DNA from: JBBIMP01 sp037444305 | GTDB lineage: Bacteria > Acidobacteriota > UBA6911 | NCBI GenBank assembly: GCA_037444305.1 | Contig: JBBIMP010000079.1 | Span: 1-10,776, forward strand | Length of the DNA: 10,776 nt | Reading direction: 5' to 3' | Part shown: in pieces, positions 1-6,298 of the stretch | How the letters are laid out: each line of letters opens with the position of its first letter | Position numbering within the stretch: the stretch's first letter is position 1 | Notes under the pieces: model-generated | What the model was told of the DNA's origin: nothing | The model's database searches: none | What the model saw: only the letters and a program-made list of their open reading frames with translations | Program-made: the position numbers and the translations under genes

Positions 1-147
1 CCGTTTCTGCTGAAAGTGGACAACGGAGATGGCGAGCAGCCAGGGTATCCCGGCGGGGTCTTCCGGGTTTCTAGTGGGTAATACTTGAAGGCGTCAGCAT
101 GGCAACAAATGAATATCGAAGCCTCCAACCTTCAGAAATTCATGCAA
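1..147. other. Non-coding edge sequence
   Basis: I find no convincing gene here. A GTGGACAAC motif at 16-24 matches the motif that occurs twice at 10506-10537 within an IS21-like remnant, so this edge could lie in or near an insertion-sequence end, but nine bases are weak evidence. A plus-strand ATG at 99 has a possible ribosome binding site (GAAGG at 87-91), but its 69-codon frame runs into the 3' end of the oppositely oriented permease gene and resembles no family I know. Confidence 0.3.
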
Positions 148-1527
148 TTACCGCCACAGCGGCCAATATTCGGCCTCGGGATTGGGACCAAAGCGATAAA
201 TCCCGGGGGTGCCGGGGGCTGGCCCCCGGCGTTTGTACCCACTTAAAACCCGGAATTCCCTCCCGGCGTACCACGACGCGCCCATCCCCGGAAGGAAGGC
301 CATGGTGACCAGGACGGCGAACAGGGTGCCGAAACCGATCACCGAACCGACAGGTAGGCGGGACGACCTGCGGAAGCGGATGTGTGATGCCAGGATGACC
401 AGCCAGCAGAAGATGGCGCCGAAGAGCGATACGCCCAGCAGGTGAACGTAGGCCGTGTCGGCAAAGAAACGGTGGACCAGGGCCGCCAGGCCAAGGCCGG
501 CGCCCGAGACGAGCACCGCGTTGCGCGGCACGCCTCTGGAAGACAGGCGCCCGAGAAACCCGGGCGCCTGGCGTGAGCGGGCCAGGGAGAACAGCATGCG
601 GGAAGAGGTGTAGAGGTTGGCGTTGATGCTGGTGAGCGCCGCCGTCAGGACCACCAGGTTCATGATGCCGGCGGAGCCGGGTATGCCGATCGTGCGGTAG
701 ACGAGGACGAAGGGGCTTTCGCCGATCCCGGCCTGGTTCCAGGGGACGATCCCCACCAGGATCGTCATCGAACCGATGTAAAAGAGCGCGAGCCGTGCCA
801 TGATCCTGCGCAATGCTCTGGGCACGGACGTCCGGGGATCTTTCGTTTCGCCCGATCCCACGGCGGCCGCCTCGAGACCATAAAAACTGAAGATCGATAT
901 GGTGACGGCGGCCCACACGCCGAAAAAACCGCGGGGCAGGAATCCGCCGTGGGCGGTGTAGGCGTCCAAGCCCCAGCGGGGCACGCCGATGCCGGCAAAG
1001 AGCGCTGCGCCGAACACCAGCAGGAAACAGATCGCCAGGACCTTGATCAGGGAAAACCAGTACTCGTACTCCCCGAACCGCCCGACGTTGAGGACGTTCA
1101 CAACCAGGAGAACCGCCGAGAATCCCACGATCCAGATCCATGAAGGCGTTTCCGGCAGCCAGTACCTGCAGTAAATGGCCACGGCGACGATCTGGCCGCC
1201 GATGGCGATGATCTGGGCGATGCTGTAGGTGTAGCGGGTCACCAAGCCGGCCCACGGTCCGAGATACTGCTCCGCGTAAACGCCGAACGAGCCGGCCATC
1301 GGGTGGGCCGCCGTCATCTCCGACAGGGCGAGCATCACGGCGTACGCGATCAGGCCGCCGATGATGTAGGAAAGGATGACGCCCGGCCCGGCCAGCTGGA
1401 CGGCGATCCCACTCCCGAGGAAGAGCCCCGTGCCGATCGACTGGCCGATCGCGATCATTCCGAGGAGCCGGACCGACAGCTCGCGTTTGAGCCCGGTTTC
1501 TCTGTCTTCGAACCGGATTTGCGTCAC
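148..1527 (-). CDS. Amino-acid permease, AAT/APC family, with atypical C-terminal tail
   Basis: This is an inner-membrane amino-acid/proton symporter of 459 residues. The APC-type unwound TM1 motif GQSIGTGLFLGSG is at residues 28-40. About twelve hydrophobic segments follow, including the GLEAAAVGSGET region near 217-228 and the family-typical stretch from TALTSINANLY-like sequence to RGVPRNAV near 295-338. The start is GTG at 1527, supported by GAGGAAG at 1532-1538 with four bases of spacing. The gene lies 63 bases downstream of the AOR gene on the same strand and is probably the last gene of that operon. Known family members import single amino acids; the substrate cannot be read from this sequence. 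The last ~37 residues after WYAG (residue 422) are rich in Gly, Pro and Arg and not membrane-like. They replace the hydrophobic end I would expect, which suggests a 3' rearrangement. Confidence 0.85.
   Translation of the reverse strand: MTQIRFEDRETGLKRELSVRLLGMIAIGQSIGTGLFLGSGIAVQLAGPGVILSYIIGGLIAYAVMLALSEMTAAHPMAGSFGVYAEQYLGPWAGLVTRYTYSIAQIIAIGGQIVAVAIYCRYWLPETPSWIWIVGFSAVLLVVNVLNVGRFGEYEYWFSLIKVLAICFLLVFGAALFAGIGVPRWGLDAYTAHGGFLPRGFFGVWAAVTISIFSFYGLEAAAVGSGETKDPRTSVPRALRRIMARLALFYIGSMTILVGIVPWNQAGIGESPFVLVYRTIGIPGSAGIMNLVVLTAALTSINANLYTSSRMLFSLARSRQAPGFLGRLSSRGVPRNAVLVSGAGLGLAALVHRFFADTAYVHLLGVSLFGAIFCWLVILASHIRFRRSSRLPVGSVIGFGTLFAVLVTMAFLPGMGASWYAGREFRVLSGYKRRGPAPGTPGIYRFGPNPEAEYWPLWR
211..230. 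repeat. GC-rich 20-base palindrome in the permease 3' end
   Basis: GCCGGGGGCTGGCCCCCGGC is a near-perfect palindrome with an 8-bp stem and a four-base centre. It lies inside the atypical permease tail, about 60 bases before the stop codon. No T-run follows it on the minus strand, so it is not a standard intrinsic terminator. It could be a REP-like unit or part of the junction that gave the gene its new end. Confidence 0.6.
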
Positions 1528-1590
1528 AGAGCTTCCTCGTGAGCCGGCAGCGGACGCCCGCCACGAATTCCACGGGCCGTGCGGACCATT

Positions 1591-3366
1591 CTATTCCCAG
1601 CCCTTTTCCCGGTAGTAGTCCCCGACCAGCCTTCCGATATCGACCATCGCGCCCTTCGAAGGACCGTCCGGGATCGGCTGGTGCAGGAACCGGCGGGGCA
1701 GTGTATCCTCCTCCGGGCGGAGGCCTTCGCGAAGGTTGAATTCGCGTTCGACGCGGCTGGTGCGCGCGCAGGCTTCGAGCAGCTCTTCGGGGGGCACATC
1801 TTTCCCCAGGAGACCGGAGTAGGCGTCGGCTGCCAGTTCGAAATCGACGGCATCCATGCAGCAGGAGATGTTCTTGCAGATCGTGAGACTGTCCGAGAGC
1901 AGGCCCAGGTGCTCGGCATAGCTCACCAGCGCGCCCTTGCCCTCCTCGCGCAGGCGGTGCGCCGCGTTCCTGTTCCCCACGCGCTTCAGCGCCAGCTCTT
2001 CGTCTCCGGTGAGCTCGATCATCGGCTCCCCACGGTAGTGGTCGCCGCCGCGGGAGTTCACGGCGTTCATCAGGGCATAGCCCTTGATGCCGCGCGGGTC
2101 GGCGGAGAACATCTCCAGGCCTTTGACCTCCGCCGTCAGCGCGCGCGCCGCGTCGCCGAACTGAAGGGCGGCGCGCCGCGTGCCTTCAGCGAGAAGATCC
2201 CCGATGCCCCGCCGGCGCGCGATCATTTCGGGCAGCTGCTGCAGGGCTTCGCGGGAGCCCCAGGAGAGATCGATGCCGTCTACGTCGGATTCTGAGAGCA
2301 ATCCCTCGTGACGGCACTCCATGAGCCAGGCGATGACCTCCCCGGTGCTGATGCAGTCGAGGCCGAGGCGGTTGACCGCGTTGGAGACACCGACGGCGAG
2401 TTCCAGGTCGGAGCTGCCGCATTTGACGGTGAACGCCGCCTGGGCTTCGTACTCGGGGCCTTCGCCCTCGCTGTAGCTCGTGTAGTTGTAGCGGGAACAC
2501 GGGATATTGCAGTTGTAGCAGGCCTTGGACCTGACGATGTGCCCGCGCCGGAGTGCCTCCGCGTTGACCTTCTCCAGTTCCTCGAAGACCGTGCTGCGGT
2601 AGTGGTAGGCGGGCAGGACTCCCATATTGGCCAGGGAGTCCATGATGCGGGTTGTGCCGTAGCGGCAGCGCGCCTCGAACTCGGGGTGCCCCTCGATGTT
2701 GGCCTGCAACTGCCTGCAGGCCTTTTCGAATCGTGCCGGGTCTCCAGGACGGACCGCCCTGTCTCCGCGCACGACGATGGCCTTCAGCTTCTTGGAACCC
2801 ATCACCGCGCCCATGCCGGTGCGGCCGGCGGCGCGGGCGAGGTTGCAGGAGATGATCGAGTAACGGACGAGGTTTTCCCCTGCCGGGCCAATGGCGGCGA
2901 CCTGCAGGTCCGGGTCGCGGAGTTCTTCGCGCAGCCGGACGGTCGTCTGAGTGATGTCCAGGCCTTCGAGGTGGGATGCGTCCCTCAGTTCGACGCGGTC
3001 GTTGTCGATCCAGAGATAAAGCCAGCGGTCGGACGCGCCGGTGAAGATCAACTGGTCGTGGCCTGCCCAACGGAGTTCCGGCGCGAAGAAGCCGCGTGCG
3101 CCCGAATCCCCCAGGTAACCGGTCAGGGGGCTCCTGGCGCTGGCGATGAAGCGGCAGGTGGCGATCAGGCCGCTCCCGGTGAGCGGACCCACTGCCAGGC
3201 ACAGTATGTTTTCCGGCCCGAGGGGATCGACCCCGGGTTTCAGTTCGCGCATGAGCGTGTGGCTGTTCCACGTTCGCGCGCCGATTCCGTCTTCGGCGGT
3301 CCGGCCGCGGAGAATTTCCCGGCGGGTCAGATCCACGCGCAGGCAGTTGCCGACATAGACCGTCAT
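1591..3366 (-). CDS. aor: Aldehyde:ferredoxin oxidoreductase (tungsten/molybdopterin type)
   Basis: AOR-family enzymes oxidise aldehydes to carboxylic acids using a bis-pterin tungsten (or molybdenum) centre and one [4Fe-4S] cluster, passing electrons to ferredoxin. The 591-residue length is typical. The cluster motif CYNCNIPC places Cys283, Cys286 and Cys290, and the distant fourth ligand is Cys497 in DSLTICKN; spacing agrees with the P. furiosus enzyme. Other family signatures are GARTWN near 29-34, the glycine-rich GSGLIATCRF segment near 64-73, GPEYE at 303-307, and DPRGIKGYAL through RGGDH at 423-443. The ATG at 3366 is chosen because homologous sequence starts at MTVYVGN, GAGGA lies seven bases upstream (3374-3378), and the ATG overlaps the ferredoxin stop as ATGA. 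A longer in-frame extension only overlaps the ferredoxin gene. The substrate is unknown; the adjacent permease suggests amino-acid-derived aldehydes (inference). Confidence 0.93.
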   Translation of the reverse strand: MTVYVGNCLRVDLTRREILRGRTAEDGIGARTWNSHTLMRELKPGVDPLGPENILCLAVGPLTGSGLIATCRFIASARSPLTGYLGDSGARGFFAPELRWAGHDQLIFTGASDRWLYLWIDNDRVELRDASHLEGLDITQTTVRLREELRDPDLQVAAIGPAGENLVRYSIISCNLARAAGRTGMGAVMGSKKLKAIVVRGDRAVRPGDPARFEKACRQLQANIEGHPEFEARCRYGTTRIMDSLANMGVLPAYHYRSTVFEELEKVNAEALRRGHIVRSKACYNCNIPCSRYNYTSYSEGEGPEYEAQAAFTVKCGSSDLELAVGVSNAVNRLGLDCISTGEVIAWLMECRHEGLLSESDVDGIDLSWGSREALQQLPEMIARRRGIGDLLAEGTRRAALQFGDAARALTAEVKGLEMFSADPRGIKGYALMNAVNSRGGDHYRGEPMIELTGDEELALKRVGNRNAAHRLREEGKGALVSYAEHLGLLSDSLTICKNISCCMDAVDFELAADAYSGLLGKDVPPEELLEACARTSRVEREFNLREGLRPEEDTLPRRFLHQPIPDGPSKGAMVDIGRLVGDYYREKGWE

Positions 3367-3881
3367 GAGTCGATCCTCGCACCGTTTTGCCAGGCGGCGC
3401 GCAGTGGTTCGCCGTGGAATCGGGCGTATCGCGCGCGCCGCTGGGCGGGATGAGACCCGGGCCAGACGAAGCCATCGAGCCGAACGTCCCGGAAATCCTC
3501 CCGGAACGACAAGGCCGAAGTCGGGCAGACCGCCACGCATGACGGCGTGCCGTCGCACAGGCCGCAGAACAGCGGGCGACCTTCATGAAAACCGGCGGCG
3601 CCGATGGGGCAGGCCGCGACGCACTCCATGCAGGCGTCGCATTTCCCGTCGTCGAGGAGGATCTGCCCCGAACCGCCAACCGCAAGCGCCTGGTTGGGGC
3701 ACGCGAGGCAGGGCTTTTCCAGGCAGCTGACGCAGACTACCGCCAGCTCGATGCCGACCTCCTCGAGCTTGGCTACGCGGATGCGCGACAGCGAGGGGGA
3801 GACAGCGCCGAAGTGACGACTGCTGCAGGCCACCTCGCACATGCGGCAACCCGTACAGGCTTTGATGTCACACCGGATCAT
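3363..3881 (-). CDS. Four-cluster polyferredoxin, electron-transfer partner of AOR
   Basis: A 172-residue ferredoxin of the kind found as a small electron-transfer subunit of molybdenum/tungsten oxidoreductases (HycB/DmsB-like, and AorA-like in bacterial AOR operons). Four [4Fe-4S] motifs are visible: Cys9-12-15-19, Cys50-53-58-61, Cys81-84-87-91 and Cys106-109-115-119, three of the four ending in Cys-Pro. There is no signal peptide, so it is cytoplasmic. The start is ATG at 3881, behind GAAGGGGAGG (3884-3893 region, short spacing). A TTG eight codons upstream is less likely. It overlaps the upstream TIGR04076-like gene by 14 bases and the AOR start by four (ATGA), which points to coupled translation and near-equal expression. 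It presumably takes electrons from AOR and hands them on to another ferredoxin or a membrane or NAD-linked acceptor not present in this window. Confidence 0.9.
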   Translation of the reverse strand: MIRCDIKACTGCRMCEVACSSRHFGAVSPSLSRIRVAKLEEVGIELAVVCVSCLEKPCLACPNQALAVGGSGQILLDDGKCDACMECVAACPIGAAGFHEGRPLFCGLCDGTPSCVAVCPTSALSFREDFRDVRLDGFVWPGSHPAQRRARYARFHGEPLRAAWQNGARIDS

Positions 3882-4527
3882 TTTCCTCCCCTTCGAGAAC
3901 TTCAATCCGCAGGATCACGTTGCCCGCTGGATCGGGACAAATCACCCGACAGTCGTCCTTCAGCCAATCCCCTTCCCGAAGAGCGCGCTGCTTGGCCGGG
4001 AGCAGAGGGAGGGCCGCATGCAGGGCGTAAAGGCAGATATGGCGGCCGGAGGGGAGATAAAGCCGGCCGTCGCGCAGCGTGAAGTAATCGCCCGGCTTCA
4101 TCCGGGAGGTGCAGCGGCCGCCGGCCGACTCCACGCGTATGCGCAGGGCCTTCAAACCCTGCCCGGGTGGTCCCTCGGCGCAGAGCTCAGCTTCTCCGTC
4201 GGTCGTCGGCGGTGTTTCGGGCTCGCTCCCGTTTCTTCTATCCAGCTTCCCCGTGCGTTCGAGCTTGAAGATCACCCGTCCTTTCGGGTCGGGGCATTGG
4301 GCATGATGCACGCGCCACATCCAATCCTCGTCAGGGTGTTCGCTGATTTCACGCTCCTTGGGGGTGATCAGCGGCAACAGGCTCTGCAGCGCCCAGAGGC
4401 AGATGAAGCCGCCGTCGGGAATCTGGAGGTCGCCGTCGCTCACGGTGAAGAAGTCGCCCGGCTTCATGGGAGGGTTTGCGGTGCAGGCGCCCAGGACCTT
4501 GCTGACCTTTACCTTGAGCTCGTACAC
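3868..4527 (-). CDS. Tandem two-domain TIGR04076-family protein
   Basis: TIGR04076 proteins are small (about 90-100 residues) and of unknown function. Here two copies are joined in 219 residues. Domain 1 (about 2-92) and domain 2 (about 126-212) share the same order of landmarks: a Val-rich first strand, Cys15/Cys139, MKPGD at 21-25/143-147, an ICLxAL segment with Cys43/Cys165, and CPDP with Cys78/Cys197. Three cysteines recur at matching places in each half, as expected for metal or cluster ligation or thiol chemistry, but this is inference. An acidic, Pro- and Thr-rich linker lies at about 93-124. The GTG at 4527 is preferred because GGGGAG (4534-4539) is six bases upstream and the domain begins directly after it; the frame stays open to 4596. 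It is the first intact gene of the AOR operon. Possible roles are cofactor insertion, enzyme maturation or redox sensing. Confidence 0.75.
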   Translation of the reverse strand: MYELKVKVSKVLGACTANPPMKPGDFFTVSDGDLQIPDGGFICLWALQSLLPLITPKEREISEHPDEDWMWRVHHAQCPDPKGRVIFKLERTGKLDRRNGSEPETPPTTDGEAELCAEGPPGQGLKALRIRVESAGGRCTSRMKPGDYFTLRDGRLYLPSGRHICLYALHAALPLLPAKQRALREGDWLKDDCRVICPDPAGNVILRIEVLEGEENDPV

Positions 4528-4635
4528 CGGATGCTCCCCAAAAGCAAAAAACGGGCGCCGACAATCAGGCCCGCAGTTTTGCGCCGATCCGGGCAAATGT
4601 CAATCACTCGAATCCGAAGACCTGCCGTGCGAGCG
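4528..4635. other. Short spacer, possible operon promoter region
   Basis: This gap between the ATPase remnant and the GTG of the TIGR04076-like gene contains the ribosome binding site GGGGAG (4534-4539). No clear intrinsic terminator is seen; a TTTGC/GCAAA pair flanks an imperfect stem near 4572-4596. If the operon kept its own promoter after the upstream rearrangement, it should lie here or inside the remnant, but I see no convincing -35/-10 pair. Confidence 0.3.
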
Positions 4636-5033
4636 TTATTTTGTCCGGGCCATGGACTCGAGCAGCGAAAGGCGAGCCGCCTCGGGGGCGGGGAGCGGGT
4701 CGACGAGGAGGCATTGCCCGGCGCGAATCGCCAGGGCGCGGGCCGCCCTGAACATGAAGGGCTCGATCTCGTGTGTGGAGACCACCACCGCCGATCCGTG
4801 CGCCAGCATCCGGTCGATCCAGGCGAGTACCTCCTCGCGGATCGCCCGGTCCAGCGTTTCCAGGGGTTCGTCGAGGAGGATGACGTGCGAAAGGCCGATC
4901 CACGCCGCTCCAAGGACCGCGCGGCGTCGCTGTCCCATCGAGAGCTCGCGGATTGAGCGATCTTCCAGGCCGGCAAGGCCGACCGCATTCAGCACTTCGC
5001 GCACGCGCTGCAGCGGTTCCCTGCGTAGTCTGG
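4636..5033 (-). pseudogene. ABC transporter ATPase, C-terminal half
   Basis: Residues about 280-411 of the chimeric frame include the helical-domain end (REVLNAVGLAGLEDRS), the ABC signature LSMGQRRR at 310-317, Walker B HVILLDEP at 329-336, the D-loop ETLD and the H-loop VVVSTHE at 362-368. The Walker A/P-loop and the Q-loop, which belong to the missing first half, are absent, so it cannot bind ATP normally. The signature resembles ABC-2/CcmA-like exporter ATPases. It lies 108 bases before the double TIGR04076 gene, so the intact ATPase may once have belonged to the AOR operon (inference). Its natural stop (TAA at 4636-4638) seems retained. Confidence 0.75.
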
Positions 5034-5871
5034 CGACCAGGCTGACGAACCGCGCCCCGGGAGACAGCGAGACACTGCGGGGAGAGCCGACAAGACGGCC
5101 ATCACGGTCTCCCAGTTCGATGGTGAGGTCCGTTTGCAGGGTCAGCATTTCGTTCGGATTGGCGATCGCATAGCCGGTGAAATAAGCCGCATCGTTGATG
5201 ACAAAGGGCATGGTTGCGGCGGCGGGGGAAGCCGGCAGGATCGGATAGAGCATGGCTGCGACATTGTCCCCGCTCGTGATGTTGATGTCGCCTGCCGCCT
5301 GGAACACCCGCCCGTCCACCGACCGGATTCGAATATACCCGTCAAGCATCGGAGGCGGGAATACCGCGGGGACGACTACGCGGAAGAGGCTGAGCACATC
5401 CTCGCGAAACGCCTGCCCCGGGCTCAAAGTGCGGGCGGCCGGCTGGCCGATTCTTGCCCCGCGATTGTCCTGCGTCTCCAGGATGATGTAGTTGCCGATC
5501 GCGGACCTGAGATCCGGCCGTCTGATGTTGAATGTCAGCCCGTTCTTGAGGAGAACGGCGAGGTCTTTGACCAGGTGAACCGGATCGCGCTCCTGCCAGC
5601 CATCCCCGCAGTCGACAACCGTGCCGCAGGCGGAAGCGAAGATTGGCTGGCCCCAGCCATAACATGCCGTCAGGGGGACGCCGAGAACTGCGTATCGGAG
5701 CAGGCTCGACCTGTAGAAGCGCATGCCCCTGGCGGAGGCATCCGTCCGGACAAAGTCGAAGGCGTACCGCCGGCCAAGCATGTCGGTTCCGTGGCTTGGA
5801 ACTTTCGTTCCAGGCGTGTTCGGGGAAATCCATTCCCCTCTCAGAGGGAAGTCGACAACGACGGGGGACAT
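4636..5871 (-). CDS. Chimeric open reading frame: M23 peptidase front + beta-sandwich fragment + ABC ATPase back half
   Basis: This 411-codon frame (ATG 5871, with a TTG one codon earlier and no clear ribosome binding site) joins parts of three unrelated proteins. Residues 1-132 match the front of a peptidase of the M23 type. Residues about 133-279 match a secreted beta-sandwich repeat protein. Residues about 280-411 are the second half of an ABC-transporter ATPase. Each part lacks what it needs to work: no M23 HxH segment, no export signal or complete repeat, no Walker A. Both joins keep the reading frame and there is no internal stop. I read it as fused gene remnants rather than a designed multidomain protein. 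A recent deletion or recombination product or an assembly chimera are both possible. Any stable product would be unlikely to have peptidase or transport activity. Confidence 0.75.
   Translation of the reverse strand: MSPVVVDFPLRGEWISPNTPGTKVPSHGTDMLGRRYAFDFVRTDASARGMRFYRSSLLRYAVLGVPLTACYGWGQPIFASACGTVVDCGDGWQERDPVHLVKDLAVLLKNGLTFNIRRPDLRSAIGNYIILETQDNRGARIGQPAARTLSPGQAFREDVLSLFRVVVPAVFPPPMLDGYIRIRSVDGRVFQAAGDINITSGDNVAAMLYPILPASPAAATMPFVINDAAYFTGYAIANPNEMLTLQTDLTIELGDRDGRLVGSPRSVSLSPGARFVSLVARLRREPLQRVREVLNAVGLAGLEDRSIRELSMGQRRRAVLGAAWIGLSHVILLDEPLETLDRAIREEVLAWIDRMLAHGSAVVVSTHEIEPFMFRAARALAIRAGQCLLVDPLPAPEAARLSLLESMARTK
5034..5471 (-). pseudogene. Secreted beta-sandwich repeat protein, internal fragment
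   Basis: Residues about 133-279 of the chimeric frame show alternating strands with RTLSPGQAFREDVLSLF at 147-163, DGYIRIRSVDG at 177-187, a proline-rich LPASP turn near 212, FTGYAIANPN at 231-240 and SLSPGARFVSLV at 268-279. The recurrence of (L)SPG-x-x-F and of the gyIrI/tGyaIaNP elements indicates parts of two copies of a repeated beta-sandwich unit, of the kind found in large exported proteins of Acidobacteriota. I identify it by resemblance only and cannot name a Pfam family. No start or signal peptide belongs to this piece. The ends at 5471 and 5034 are approximate. Confidence 0.55.
5472..5871 (-). pseudogene. M23-type peptidase, N-terminal fragment
   Basis: Residues 1-132 of the chimeric frame contain the landmarks of a cytoplasmic-looking M23 (LytM-like) family: FPLRGEWISPNTPG at 8-21, PSHGTDMLGRRYAFDF at 25-40 (His27 and Asp30 are candidate zinc ligands), ACYGWGQPIFASACGTVVD at 69-87 and GNYII at 126-130. 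In intact relatives this last stretch is followed by the segment containing the HxH zinc ligand and the PHLHF-like motif; here sequence identity to the family stops. The fragment is therefore inactive as a peptidase. The join position (about 5472) is estimated from where family resemblance ends and is good to perhaps ten codons. Confidence 0.7.
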
Positions 5872-5883
5872 CAATCCGAGTAA

Positions 5884-6290
5884 CTACCGGGCCCCCATGA
5901 CGTCCTGGAGCTTCGCCGTGTCGACGTACTGCTGGAACCTGGTCACCTTGCCGGCCATCATTTCCATGTGCGCCGGGTCCATGGTGTCGTGCCGCGCACC
6001 AATCACCAGGGTCGGCACAGCGATCTTCGCAAGGTCACCGGTGCGGTCCCAGTTCAGCAGCTTGCCGCCGGCGCCGAGCTCGCTTGGTCCCTGCATCGGC
6101 ACATAGATCTTCCTGTTCAGGTTCTTGAAGGCTCGGTTGACCGGGTCCGGCCACTCGCCCGCCGGCATCCGCAGCAGGTGCCGCTCGTAGTGATGCGGTA
6201 TCAGCAGGTCCATATACCGGGGTTCTTCGGTCTTCCCGGCAGCTTCGAGCCGCCGGATCTCCGCCGCCATTGCATCCATGCAGATCGGCG
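5884..6290 (-). pseudogene. Proline-iminopeptidase-like alpha/beta hydrolase, fragment with foreign tail
   Basis: From ATG 6279 the frame gives 131 residues. Residues 1-112 resemble the cap and second Rossmann part of proline-iminopeptidase-like hydrolases: EIRRLEAAGK at 7-16, LLIPHHYERHLLRMP near 25-39, VPMQGPSELGA at 60-70 and VPTLVIGARHDTMDP at 88-102, with Asp98 as the likely triad acid. The nucleophile-Ser half is absent upstream and the triad His segment is absent downstream. After GKV (about 5943) the sequence changes to a 19-residue tail, TRFQQYVDTAKLQDVMGAR, of unknown origin, ending at TAG. An in-frame extension up to 6399 only overlaps the end of the gene upstream. No ribosome binding site is evident. 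It stops 12 bases before the ATG of the chimeric frame. Confidence 0.75.
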
Positions 6291-6298
6291 ATCGCTGT

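Noticed and set aside
99..308. 69-codon plus frame with a possible ribosome binding site
   Set aside because: It runs antisense into the permease 3' end, its second half is a shadow of that gene and no family resemblance is seen.
140..1573. 477-codon minus frame overlapping the permease
   Set aside because: It is an Arg/Pro/Gly-rich out-of-frame reading of the permease gene, which itself has clear membrane segments and motifs.
1579..3453. Long plus-strand frames opposite the AOR gene (1579-2295 and 2308-3453)
   Set aside because: They mirror the AOR codons, have no domain signatures and no credible ribosome binding sites.
3367..3558. N-terminal extension of the AOR frame
   Set aside because: It overlaps the ferredoxin gene, is Arg-rich and non-homologous, while ATG 3366 has a ribosome binding site and the family N-terminus.
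2186..3685. 499-codon minus frame across AOR and ferredoxin
   Set aside because: Low-complexity Arg/Pro-rich translation; the AOR and ferredoxin frames are both unambiguous.
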